Below are positions 23,948 through 32,291 of a stretch of DNA of 64,000 nt, one piece after another. Position 1 is the first letter of the stretch, and every line of letters begins with the position of its first letter. The notes under the pieces are model-generated. The model did no database searches, had not been told where the DNA came from, and saw nothing but the letters and a program-made list of their open reading frames with translations. The translations under genes were made by a program, and so were the position numbers. This stretch comes from Palsa-343 sp036269135. GTDB taxonomy: Bacteria; Acidobacteriota; Terriglobia; Terriglobales; Acidobacteriaceae. The DNA lies in assembly GCA_036269135.1 (NCBI GenBank), contig DATASQ010000023.1:1-64000 (forward strand), written 5' to 3'.

Positions 23948-26066
23948 GCTGGATGTCGAGCTGGGCTTTAAGGGAGTGCAGGAACGGGTGCGCGCCTTCG
24001 AACTCGACCGTCGGACCTTTCTGAGGTTGTGCGGGGGCGGGCTGTTGGTTTGTCTCAGCGCGTCGGACACGATGGCAGACGCGCAGGAGTCGGGACGGCA
24101 TTTTGGCGGACACGAACGGCCGCAGGAGATCAGCGACTGGATCCGCATTGATATCGACGGCCGGGTGACGGTCTGCACGGGCAAGGTGGAAGTCGGACAG
24201 AACATCCGCACCTCGCTGGCCCAAAGCGTGGCAGAAGAGCTGCGGGCGCCGTTCGGCTCGATCGCCATGGTGATGGGCGACACGGATCTGGTGCCCTGGG
24301 ATGCAGGGACGTTCGGCAGCCAAACGACGCCGACGATGGGTCCGCAGTTGCGGAATATGGCGGCAGCGGCTCGGCAACTGCTGGTGGAGACGGCGGCGCA
24401 GCGGTGGAGCTGCGATCCGGCGGAGCTTGAAGCGGCAGACGGCAAAGTCACGAATCCAGGGACGCGGGCGTCGCTCACCTACGGAGAGATCACGCGGGGC
24501 GAGAAGCTGACCCGAACCGTCAGAGGGGATCCGCCTCTGACTCCGGCGAGCGCGTGGAAGATCGCCGGGACGCCGGAGCTGAAGGTAAACGGGCGTGACT
24601 TTGTGACAGGACGGCACCGTTATCCGTCGGACATTGTCCGACAGGGGATGTGGTTCGGAAAGGTGCTGCGTCCCGCAGGTTTTCAGGCGACGCTGGTTTC
24701 GGCAGACACGAGCGCCGCAGAGAAGATGCCGGGCGTGCAGGTGATCCGGGACGGCGACTTTATCGGCCTGGTGGCGGGCGATGTGTGGACTGCGGAGCTG
24801 GCGCTGGGCAAGATCGAGGCGCAATGGAAGGTCCCGCCGCAGATTTCGAACCGCGAGCTGTTCGCAGCGATCCGAAAAGGCGGGGGCGGAGATACACGCG
24901 AGGGTGCGGCGTCCGACCTTGAACGAGCTTTGTCCGACGCGCCGGTAAAGCTGGAGCAGACGTACACGGTGGCGTATATCGCGCATGCCCCGCTGGAGCC
25001 GCGGGCGGCGGTGGCGGAGTGGCAGGACGGCAAGCTGACGGTGTGGACAGGAACGCAGCGGCCTTTTGGCGTGAAGGACGAGTTGGTGCGCGCATTTCGC
25101 CTCTCGCCGGACAAAGTACGGGTGTTGATGCCGGACATGGGCAGCGGGTACGGCGGCAAGCACACGGGTGAGTGCGCGCTGGAGGCAGCGCGACTGGCCA
25201 GGGCAGCAGGAAGGCCCGTGAAGCTGATCTGGACGCGCGAGGAGGAATTTACCTGGGCGTACTTCCGGCCGGCGGGCGTGATGGATGTGCGCGGGGCCGC
25301 GCAGCAGGACGGAACGCTGGCCGCGTGGGAGCACCACAATTACAACTCAGGTCCGTCGGGGCTGCACACGCCTTATAAGGTTGGGACAAAAGTCGAGGAA
25401 TACCACGAGTGGGAGGAGCCGCCGCTGGCGCAGGGATCGTATCGCGGGCTGGCGGCGACGGCGAACCACTTTGCGCGGGAGTGCGCGATGGATGAGCTGG
25501 CCCATGCAGTGGGGATGGATCCACTGGCATTCCGGATGAAGAACCTGGAAGATGCGCGGCTGATGGCAGTGTTCATGGCGGCTGCTGAGCGGTTTGGATG
25601 GGGCCGGGAGAAATCCACCCCGGAGCGCGGCTTCGGCATCGCCGGCGGAACGGAGAAGGGCGGCTACACGGCGGCGTGCGTGGAGGTGGCCATGGATGCG
25701 CAGAAGAAGGTGAGGATCCGGCGCGTGGTGCAGGCGTGGGAGTCGGGGGCGGTGGTGAATCCCGACGGCCTGCGCAACCAGGTGATGGGGGCGGCGGTGC
25801 AGGCGATCGGCGGCGGCCTGTTCGAGTCGATCCAGTTTGCCAACGGGAAGATCCTGAATGCGCACTTTGCGGATTACCGGGTACCGCGGTTTGCGGATGC
25901 GCCCGAGGTGGAGGTAGTCCTCATCGACCGTAAGGATTTGCCATCGGCCGGCGCCGGGGAGACGGGCATTGTGGCGGTGGCCCCGGCGGTGGGGAACGCA
26001 CTTTTCGCAGCAACCGGGCAGCGGCTGAGAAGCATGCCGATGGCGGTCGGAACGATCGGCAGCTGA
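23934..26066 (+). CDS. Molybdenum hydroxylase, large catalytic subunit (IorB/aldehyde dehydrogenase type)
   Basis: 710 residues. The N-terminal 60 residues carry a twin-arginine-like segment (LDRRTFLRLCGGGLLVCLSA), so the complex is probably Tat-exported with the small subunit as a hitch-hiker. Then come the molybdopterin-cytosine-dinucleotide binding regions (GKVEVGQNIRTSLAQ, GTFGSQTT, GSGYGGKHTGE, SYRGLAATAN) and the catalytic Glu in GAGETG near the C-terminus. The substrate (isoquinoline-like heterocycle, aldehyde or purine) cannot be fixed. AAGGAGG precedes the ATG. One copy of the GTCGGAC-N3-GTCCGAC palindrome lies within it. Confidence 0.86.
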   Translation: MPTHELDVELGFKGVQERVRAFELDRRTFLRLCGGGLLVCLSASDTMADAQESGRHFGGHERPQEISDWIRIDIDGRVTVCTGKVEVGQNIRTSLAQSVAEELRAPFGSIAMVMGDTDLVPWDAGTFGSQTTPTMGPQLRNMAAAARQLLVETAAQRWSCDPAELEAADGKVTNPGTRASLTYGEITRGEKLTRTVRGDPPLTPASAWKIAGTPELKVNGRDFVTGRHRYPSDIVRQGMWFGKVLRPAGFQATLVSADTSAAEKMPGVQVIRDGDFIGLVAGDVWTAELALGKIEAQWKVPPQISNRELFAAIRKGGGGDTREGAASDLERALSDAPVKLEQTYTVAYIAHAPLEPRAAVAEWQDGKLTVWTGTQRPFGVKDELVRAFRLSPDKVRVLMPDMGSGYGGKHTGECALEAARLARAAGRPVKLIWTREEEFTWAYFRPAGVMDVRGAAQQDGTLAAWEHHNYNSGPSGLHTPYKVGTKVEEYHEWEEPPLAQGSYRGLAATANHFARECAMDELAHAVGMDPLAFRMKNLEDARLMAVFMAAAERFGWGREKSTPERGFGIAGGTEKGGYTAACVEVAMDAQKKVRIRRVVQAWESGAVVNPDGLRNQVMGAAVQAIGGGLFESIQFANGKILNAHFADYRVPRFADAPEVEVVLIDRKDLPSAGAGETGIVAVAPAVGNALFAATGQRLRSMPMAVGTIGS

Positions 26067-26138
26067 GTTTCGTGCGCGTTTCAACGCGGCGCATCTTAAG
26101 TCAGGGGATTCGAATCCGGGAGCGAGAAGGACCAGACA

Positions 26139-27113
26139 TTGCAGCCAGGATTAAGACGGAGGCGGTGGCCGAAACTGGCGGTTCTCGCGGCATTGGCTTT
26201 TGGACTGGTGGGAGCGGCGAGAGCGCAAGCGGCGCATCCGCCCCACGAGAAGGCAAAGACAAAAGCGCCCAAACAGATCGCCGTCACGTTTGACGACCTG
26301 CCGGTGCATGGTCCGCTGCCGCCCGGCGAGACGCGGCTGGAAGTGGCACAGCGGGTGATCCAGGCCCTGAAGGCGGCGCATATGCCACCGACCTATGGGT
26401 TCGTGAATGGGCAGCGCGTGGAGGATCATCCGACAACGGTGGATGTGCTGGCGGCGTGGCGCAAGGCAGGCTATCCGCTGGGGAACCATACATGGTCGCA
26501 TATGAATCTGGATCAGGTTCCGCTCCAGAATTTTGAAGGCGATATTGCGAAGGACGAGCCGCTGCTGCGCCTGCAGATGAACGGCGCGGACTGGCACTGG
26601 TTTCGGTTCCCGTATCTGGCGGAGGGCAATACGATCGAGAAGAAGGCCGGCATCCGGGTGTATCTGGCGCAGCACGGCTACAAAATCGCCGGCGTGACGA
26701 TGAGCTTTGCCGATTACGACTGGAACGAGCCCTACGCCCGCTGCAGCGAAAGGCACGACGCGGCGAAGATCGTCTGGCTGGAGCACAGTTATCTGCAGGC
26801 CGCCGAGGACGATATCGTCTTCCGTCATACCATGGCTGAAAAAGTGTTTGGCCACGATATTCCTTACGTGCTGCTGATGCATATCGGGGCCTTCGATGCG
26901 CGCATGCTGCCGCGGCTGCTCGCCATGTATAAGCGGGACGGGTTCGCGTTTATCTCGCTGGAAGATGCGGAGAAAGATCCGTTCTACAGGTTCGACGTCG
27001 ATCCCCGGCTGTTGCCGGGACCGGATTCGCTCGAGAGCGCCATGGAGGAGAAGCACCTGCCGCTGCCGAAGCACATGAATTACGGGCCGGACCTGGAGAA
27101 AACGTGCAGGTGA
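26139..27113 (+). CDS. Exported polysaccharide deacetylase (NodB domain)
   Basis: 324 residues with a signal peptide (AVLAALAFGLVGAARAQA). The NodB motifs are clear: TFDDLP (motif 1, catalytic base and metal Asp), NHTWSH (motif 2, metal histidines) and RFPYL (motif 3). CE4 enzymes remove acetyl groups from peptidoglycan, chitin or xylan. The C-terminal half (IVWLEHSYLQAAEDDIVFRH, LLMHIGAFDARMLP) is longer than in minimal NodB proteins. The start is TTG at 26139, with GAGAAGGA upstream; no ATG precedes the signal sequence. Same direction as the hydroxylase operon, 72 nt after it. Confidence 0.85.
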   Translation: MQPGLRRRRWPKLAVLAALAFGLVGAARAQAAHPPHEKAKTKAPKQIAVTFDDLPVHGPLPPGETRLEVAQRVIQALKAAHMPPTYGFVNGQRVEDHPTTVDVLAAWRKAGYPLGNHTWSHMNLDQVPLQNFEGDIAKDEPLLRLQMNGADWHWFRFPYLAEGNTIEKKAGIRVYLAQHGYKIAGVTMSFADYDWNEPYARCSERHDAAKIVWLEHSYLQAAEDDIVFRHTMAEKVFGHDIPYVLLMHIGAFDARMLPRLLAMYKRDGFAFISLEDAEKDPFYRFDVDPRLLPGPDSLESAMEEKHLPLPKHMNYGPDLEKTCR

Positions 27114-27252
27114 TGGAAAAATTCAGACGCCGTCGGGTGTCGAGACGGATGGGCGCAGGGCTGTACAATAGGCGCAGCGCCCACAACCGAGACAATCTGC
27201 CTGGAATGAAGGCTGGACGTGATCCGGTTGGCGCTCTGAGACGTTGATCCCT

Positions 27253-29052
27253 ATGATGCTTCGTGTTCCCTTGCTTCCTGCTCTGCTGGCTGCCAGCGTG
27301 GGCCTCGCCGTTCTTCCCGCTGCAGCTCCCGTTTTGGCTCAAGGGCGGAGTTCCTCCGACACACAGAACCAGCAGTCGCCTTACCACGGGACGGTGGTGG
27401 AGGATATTGCGGCGCGCGTCAATGACCAGGTGATCAGCAAATCCGACTACGATCGCGCGGAACAGGAGCTGGAGCAGGAGGCCCGGCAACAGAGCTGGAC
27501 GCAGGCGCAGCTGATGGAGCAGAGGCGGGACCTGATGCGCTCGCTCATCGACAACCAGTTGCTGTTGTCGAAGGGCAAAGAACTCGGAATCAACGGCGAG
27601 ACCGAGGTGATCAAGCGGCTCGACGATATGCGCAAGCAATATCACCTGGCGACGCTCGAGGACCTGCAAAAGGCGGCCGAGGCGCAGGGCGTTTCCTTCG
27701 AGGACCTGAAGGAGCAGATTCGCGAGAACGTGATCCGCTCGGAGGTGATCAGCCAGGAAGTGGGTTCGCACATCCAGGTGTCGCCCTCGGAGGTTCGCGC
27801 ATTCTACGACTCGCACCGGCAGGAGTTCGAAAAACCCGAAGAAGAACGGCTGAGCGAGATTTTGATCGCGACACCGAATCCCGACGATGCGGCGCAGGTG
27901 GCCGATGCGAAGAAGAAGGCCGCCGACCTTGAGGAACGCCTGAAGAGCGGCGCGGATTTCGCCACGGTGGCAAAGGCCGATTCGGGCGGCCCGACGGCGG
28001 CGCAGGGCGGCGACCTGGGCGAGTTCAAGCGCGACGATCTGCATTCGAAGGAACTGGCGGACGCGACCTTCAATTTGCCCGCGGGACAGTTCACCCAGCC
28101 GATTCGGACGCGGCAGGGCTGGCTGATCCTGAAGGTGACGGAGCATCAGAAGGGCGGCATAGCCCCGCTGGACGATGTGCAGAATCAGATACAGGAAAAT
28201 ATCGGCATGCAGAAGATGGAGCCGGCGCTGCGCGCCTATCTGACCAAACTGCGTAACGAGGCTTCCATCGACGTACGGGCGCCGTACTTTGACTCTGGCG
28301 CTACGCCCAACGAGATCAAGTTCGTTCAGAGCGCGTACACGCCCCCCCAGGCAAAGAAGAAAAAGAAGCACAGTGAGCGTGCGCGCTTCCGCCAGAAGGT
28401 GCGGCGGCAGAAGCCGGAGAAGGAGACCGCCGCTGGCGTCCCCTCCGGAGTGCCGACGCTGGACAAAGTGAACGGACAGGGGGCGGCGGGGAAAGAAGTT
28501 GCCAGCAACAAGGGCACGGAGAAGCCGGGGAAGAAGGAAAAGATTCGGTTCGGACAGGCGCCGCGGGAGACGCTGCCGCCGGGGCCGACGCGCCAGATTA
28601 ATGCGGGCGCGGGTGGCGCCGAGTCGGTACAGGGAGCGGAAGCGGGATCGCAGGTAGCGGCCAGCCAGCCGGAGAACGGTGTCGCTCTGACCAACGCGCA
28701 GGGCAACGTGATCGACAGCAGCGCCAATGGTCAGCCGACAAAAAAGGTACGCTTGTCCGACCTGGGCAGGCAGTCGAAGGCGAAACAGCGCGAGATGGCG
28801 CGGCGGAAGAAGAGGCAGAAATTCGCGCCTCCATCCGAGGTGCCGCAGCAGGTGGCCGCGGATCAGCTGCAGCAGTCGGCGCTGGGCCTGAACGGCGACA
28901 CGACGAAGAAGCCGAAGAAGGTGAAGGCGAAGAACGCGCCGAAGCGGCGACTGTCCGATGAGGATCAGAAGGGGCAGGCCGCGCAGCAGCCGAACGGGCA
29001 GCCCAATGACACCGGCACCCCGGGCACGGGCGCAACTGCGCCGCAATCCTGA
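27253..29052 (+). CDS. SurA/PrsA-like peptidyl-prolyl isomerase with long basic tail
   Basis: 599 residues. After a signal peptide (LLPALLAASVGLAVLPAAAPVLAQ) comes a SurA_N-like chaperone domain (about residues 45-190: VEDIAARVNDQVISKSDYDRA). A single parvulin domain follows (about 195-310: EILIATPNPDD, FATVAKADSGGPTAAQGGDLGEF, GWLILKVTEH). It folds outer-membrane proteins in the periplasm. Unusually, about 250 further residues form a disordered Lys/Arg/Gln-rich tail (KKKKKHSER, RRQKPEKE, RRKKRQKF). E. coli SurA has no such tail. The ATG at 27253 is preferred to an in-frame TTG at 27244. Confidence 0.82.
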   Translation: MMLRVPLLPALLAASVGLAVLPAAAPVLAQGRSSSDTQNQQSPYHGTVVEDIAARVNDQVISKSDYDRAEQELEQEARQQSWTQAQLMEQRRDLMRSLIDNQLLLSKGKELGINGETEVIKRLDDMRKQYHLATLEDLQKAAEAQGVSFEDLKEQIRENVIRSEVISQEVGSHIQVSPSEVRAFYDSHRQEFEKPEEERLSEILIATPNPDDAAQVADAKKKAADLEERLKSGADFATVAKADSGGPTAAQGGDLGEFKRDDLHSKELADATFNLPAGQFTQPIRTRQGWLILKVTEHQKGGIAPLDDVQNQIQENIGMQKMEPALRAYLTKLRNEASIDVRAPYFDSGATPNEIKFVQSAYTPPQAKKKKKHSERARFRQKVRRQKPEKETAAGVPSGVPTLDKVNGQGAAGKEVASNKGTEKPGKKEKIRFGQAPRETLPPGPTRQINAGAGGAESVQGAEAGSQVAASQPENGVALTNAQGNVIDSSANGQPTKKVRLSDLGRQSKAKQREMARRKKRQKFAPPSEVPQQVAADQLQQSALGLNGDTTKKPKKVKAKNAPKRRLSDEDQKGQAAQQPNGQPNDTGTPGTGATAPQS

Positions 29053-29088
29053 GGCCTTCGGGAACCGCTCGAGAGGGCCGCACACGAG

Positions 29089-30165
29089 ATGAAAGACCTT
29101 TGGGTGGTCGATCTGGCGAGCCGGGAGAACCGGGATATCACCGGATTCTTTGCGGTCGCCGCCAGGCAGGTGCGCAGTGGCCGCGACGGCGGCCGCTACT
29201 TTGCGTTGACGCTCGGCGATCGCACCGGGCAGATTGAAGCGCGCATGTGGGAGCTTGCGGAAGCCGGGGACTTCGACGCCGGCGACGTGGTCAAGGTGCG
29301 CGGTCAGGTCTGCCGGTACAACGAGAAGCTGCAGATCAAACTGGACAAGATCCGGCAGGCGCTGCCGAACGAGTATGAACTGGGCGATTTTGTTCCGACG
29401 ACAGAGCGGGATATCGATCAGATGTGGGCGGAGCTGGAAGGCTGGGTCGCGAGCTTTCGCGATCCGGATCTGAAGGCGCTGCTGGAAGTCTTTCTGCGCG
29501 ATGCAGAGGTGGAAAAGGCGCTGCGGCAGGCGCCGGCGGCCAAGGGCATGCATCATGCGTGGATCGGCGGACTGCTGGAGCATGTGCTGTCGCTGATGGG
29601 ATTGTGTGATTCGGCGGCGCAGCATTATCCCGGCGTGAACCGCGATCTGCTGCTGACTGGCGTGGCGCTGCACGACATCGGCAAGCTGCGCGAGCTGGTC
29701 TGGGGAACGAGCTTCGAGTACACCCTGGAAGGGCAGATGCTGGGGCACATCACGATCGGCATCCGCATGATCGAGGAGAAAATTGCAGCGATTCCAAACT
29801 TTCCCGCGGCTAAGCGGCTGCTGGTTGAGCATCTGGTGCTGAGCCATCACGGACGGTACGAATTTGGATCGCCGAAGCTGCCGATGACCCCGGAAGCGGT
29901 CATGCTGCACTACCTGGACGATCTCGATGCCAAGATGCAGACGGTGCAGAACGAATTCGCGCGGAACGAGGCGAATGGACGGGCGGGCGCGGAGATGACG
30001 GACTGGGTGCGGTCGATGGAGCGACCGCTGCTGAACACCGCGGCCTATCTGAAGACGGAGGAACTGCGCCGGATGGCGGGAAATACGCCGGAGTCCCCGG
30101 TCGCGGAAGAGAAGCCAGAAGAGAAAGTTGAGGACAGGAACCATGCCCTACCTTTTGAAGACTGA
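29089..30165 (+). CDS. YhaM-like 3'-5' exoribonuclease (OB fold + HD domain)
   Basis: 358 residues. An N-terminal OB-fold nucleic-acid domain (about 1-95: ITGFFAVAARQVRSGRDGGRYFALTLGDRTG, shown by its GGRYF..L.LGDRTG core) precedes an HD phosphohydrolase domain (HHAW, LLEHVLS, LHDIGK with the H-D pair near residues 197-198, LSHHG). This is the arrangement of YhaM/CbfA-type exonucleases known from Firmicutes, and its presence here is consistent with acidobacterial annotations. The last 25 residues are acidic and low-complexity. It starts 36 nt after the SurA-like gene and overlaps the EVE gene by 23 nt. Confidence 0.83.
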   Translation: MKDLWVVDLASRENRDITGFFAVAARQVRSGRDGGRYFALTLGDRTGQIEARMWELAEAGDFDAGDVVKVRGQVCRYNEKLQIKLDKIRQALPNEYELGDFVPTTERDIDQMWAELEGWVASFRDPDLKALLEVFLRDAEVEKALRQAPAAKGMHHAWIGGLLEHVLSLMGLCDSAAQHYPGVNRDLLLTGVALHDIGKLRELVWGTSFEYTLEGQMLGHITIGIRMIEEKIAAIPNFPAAKRLLVEHLVLSHHGRYEFGSPKLPMTPEAVMLHYLDDLDAKMQTVQNEFARNEANGRAGAEMTDWVRSMERPLLNTAAYLKTEELRRMAGNTPESPVAEEKPEEKVEDRNHALPFED

Positions 30166-30523
30166 ACCCGGAACCTATTCGCTGGACGATCTGGCGCGGG
30201 AAGGCGAGACGGTGTGGGACGGTGTGTCGAATCCGCAGGCGGTGAAGTTTCTGGCCGGAATGCAGCGCGGCGAGATGCTGGTGATCTACCACACGGGCGA
30301 GGAAAAGCGGACGGTGGGACTGGCGAAGGTGGTGGCGGTGGACGCCGGCGATCCAAAGCAGCCGCTGGTGAAGGTGAAGTTTGTAAAGCGGACCAAAACG
30401 CCGCGGACGCTGGCGGAGATCAAAGAGGAAAGCATGTTTGCGAACTCGCCGCTGGTGAAGATGGGACGGCTTTCAGTGGTGCCGCTGAGCGAGAAGCAGT
30501 ACGCATGGATTGCGACCGAATAA
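30143..30523 (+). CDS. EVE-domain protein
   Basis: 126 residues. It begins PYLLKTEPGTYSLDDL and has VWDGVSNPQAVKFL and GEMLVIYHTGEEKRTVGLAKV, the conserved core of EVE/thymocyte-nuclear-protein-1-like proteins. These belong to the PUA-like fold and bind modified bases in RNA or DNA. Cytoplasmic, single domain. Overlapping the YhaM-like gene suggests joint expression and a link to RNA metabolism; the exact ligand is unknown. Confidence 0.85.
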   Translation: MPYLLKTEPGTYSLDDLAREGETVWDGVSNPQAVKFLAGMQRGEMLVIYHTGEEKRTVGLAKVVAVDAGDPKQPLVKVKFVKRTKTPRTLAEIKEESMFANSPLVKMGRLSVVPLSEKQYAWIATE

Positions 30524-30564
30524 GAACGGAATCATCTACAATCAAGGCGGGTTAAGAGACGATC

Positions 30565-31746
30565 ATGCTGCGTTTTTCCACAGCCGGCGAATCGCATGGG
30601 GAGAGCCTTGTGGCTCTTCTATCGGGCATGCCCGCGGGCGTTCCCATCGACGAAGTACGCGTGAATCGCGAGCTGTGGCGGCGCCAACAGGGCTTCGGAC
30701 GCGGCGGCCGCATGCGCATCGAAGCCGACACGGCACATTTCCTGAGCGGCGTCCGGCACGGGAAAACGATCGGGTCGCCCATTGCGATTACCATCGAGAA
30801 CCGCGACTGGAAAAACTGGACGGATGTGCTGCCGGTGGGTGCGGGCGATCCGGCAAAGCATAAGGCGGTAGCCTCGCCGCGACCTGGGCATGCGGATCTC
30901 GCCGGGGCGCTGAAGTGGGATTTCCCCGATGCGCGGTATGTGCTGGAGCGGGCCTCGGCGCGCGAATCGACTGCTCGGGTGGCGGCGGGAGGCGTCGCGA
31001 AGCAGCTGCTGCTGGAGTTGGGAATCGACATCGCCAGCCATGTGATCCGCGTGGGCCGCGCCGAACTGGAGCGGACAGCGAGCTGGGATCAAGTTGCGGC
31101 ACTGCGCGCGAAGGACGAAGTTCTGCTGAACTGCGTGGACGCGGAGACCGAAGCCCGCATGAAGTCCGAGGTCGATGCGGTCCTGCGGACCGGCGATACG
31201 GTGGGGGGCGTCTTTGAGGTGGTGGTGCACGGCGCGCCTCCGGGGCTGGGCACCTGCGCCAACTGGGACGAGCGGCTGGATGGGCTGCTGGCACAGTCGG
31301 TGATGTCTCTGCAGGCGGTGAAGGCGGTGGAAATCGGCCGCGGCGTGACGGCGGCGGAGTCGCTGGGATCCGAGGTGCACGACGCCATCGGTTACGCGCA
31401 GGAAGTGAAAGATGGCCACCATACCCGGTTCACGCGCGAGCAGAATAACGCCGGGGGGCTCGAAGGCGGCATCTCTAATGGTGAGGAGATCGTGGTGCGC
31501 GGGTATCTGAAGCCGATCTCGACGCTCCGGCGGCCGCTGCCGTCGGTGCGTTTCGATACGCGCGAGGAGACCAGGGCAGCCTATGAGCGCAGCGACGTTT
31601 GCGTCGTGCCCGCAGCGGGTGTGGCCGCGGAAGCGATGGTGGCGCTTACCATGGCGCGGGTAGCGCTGGAAAAATTCGGCGGGGATTCGCTGCGCGAGCT
31701 GAAGCGGAATTACGACGGGTACGTGGAGCAGGTGGGGAACTACTAA
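30565..31746 (+). CDS. aroC: Chorismate synthase
   Basis: 393 residues, last step of the shikimate pathway: EPSP to chorismate, with reduced FMN. Signatures: GESHG near the start, RRQQGFGRGGRM, ASPRPGHADLAGALK-type (ASPRPGHADL), ARESTARVAAG and the C-terminal RPLPSVRFDT with the conserved Arg/Asp. Full length for the bacterial family. It precedes def and fmt, but a 32-nt gap carrying a dispersed repeat separates it from def. Confidence 0.96.
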   Translation: MLRFSTAGESHGESLVALLSGMPAGVPIDEVRVNRELWRRQQGFGRGGRMRIEADTAHFLSGVRHGKTIGSPIAITIENRDWKNWTDVLPVGAGDPAKHKAVASPRPGHADLAGALKWDFPDARYVLERASARESTARVAAGGVAKQLLLELGIDIASHVIRVGRAELERTASWDQVAALRAKDEVLLNCVDAETEARMKSEVDAVLRTGDTVGGVFEVVVHGAPPGLGTCANWDERLDGLLAQSVMSLQAVKAVEIGRGVTAAESLGSEVHDAIGYAQEVKDGHHTRFTREQNNAGGLEGGISNGEEIVVRGYLKPISTLRRPLPSVRFDTREETRAAYERSDVCVVPAAGVAAEAMVALTMARVALEKFGGDSLRELKRNYDGYVEQVGNY

Positions 31747-31750
31747 CTTT

Positions 31751-31778
31751 TAGCGGATGGCGTATAGCGTTTAGAAAA
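31751..31778 (+). repeat. Dispersed intergenic repeat, copy A
   Basis: The 28-nt element around GGCGTATAGCG matches copy B at 52604-52631 at 23 positions, including AGAAAA at the end. It abuts the def start codon and contains TATAGC, a possible -10. Confidence 0.45.
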
Positions 31779-32291
31779 ATGATCAGGGACATCGTTAAAT
31801 ATCCGGACCCGATTTTGCAGCGGCCGACCGAGAAAATCGCGGAATTCAATGCAGAACTGCGCGCGCTGGCGGCAGATATGTTTGAGTCCATGTACAAGGC
31901 GCAGGGCATCGGCCTGGCGGCGCCCCAGATCGGCGTGGGCAAGCGCATCACGGTCATCGACCTCAGCAATAAACAAAATCCGAACGACAAGATCGTGCTG
32001 GTGAACCCGGAAATCGTTCACAAGGAAGGCAAGCAGGTGGAGGAGGAGGGCTGCCTGAGTCTGCCGGACATCCGCGACAAGGTGGCGCGCGCGGCGAAGG
32101 TTACGGTGAAGGCGCAGGATCTGGACGGGAAATGGATTGATCTGGAGGGCACGGAACTGCTGGCGCGGGCCTTCCAGCATGAAATCGATCATCTCGATGG
32201 CATTCTGTTTCCCTGGCGGGTGAGCGCGCTGAAGCGGGACCTGATTCTGCGGAAGATTCGCAAGCTGCAGAAAACCGGCGAGTGGAAATGA
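31779..32291 (+). CDS. def: Peptide deformylase
   Basis: 170 residues. It removes the N-formyl group from nascent proteins using a metal ion. The three family motifs are intact: GIGLAAPQ, EGCLSLP (metal Cys) and QHEIDH (metal histidines and catalytic Glu). ATG 31779 fits the family start MIRDIVKYPDP; longer readings overlap aroC. No Shine-Dalgarno is obvious (TTTAGAAAA). It overlaps fmt by ATGA, the usual def-fmt pairing. Confidence 0.96.
   Translation: MIRDIVKYPDPILQRPTEKIAEFNAELRALAADMFESMYKAQGIGLAAPQIGVGKRITVIDLSNKQNPNDKIVLVNPEIVHKEGKQVEEEGCLSLPDIRDKVARAAKVTVKAQDLDGKWIDLEGTELLARAFQHEIDHLDGILFPWRVSALKRDLILRKIRKLQKTGEWK

Noticed and set aside
26950..30144. A 1064-codon open frame on the minus strand.
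   Set aside because: It lies exactly antisense to the SurA-like, YhaM-like and deacetylase genes, which have clear domains. It is Arg/Leu/His-rich and low-complexity, as expected for the complement of high-GC codons.
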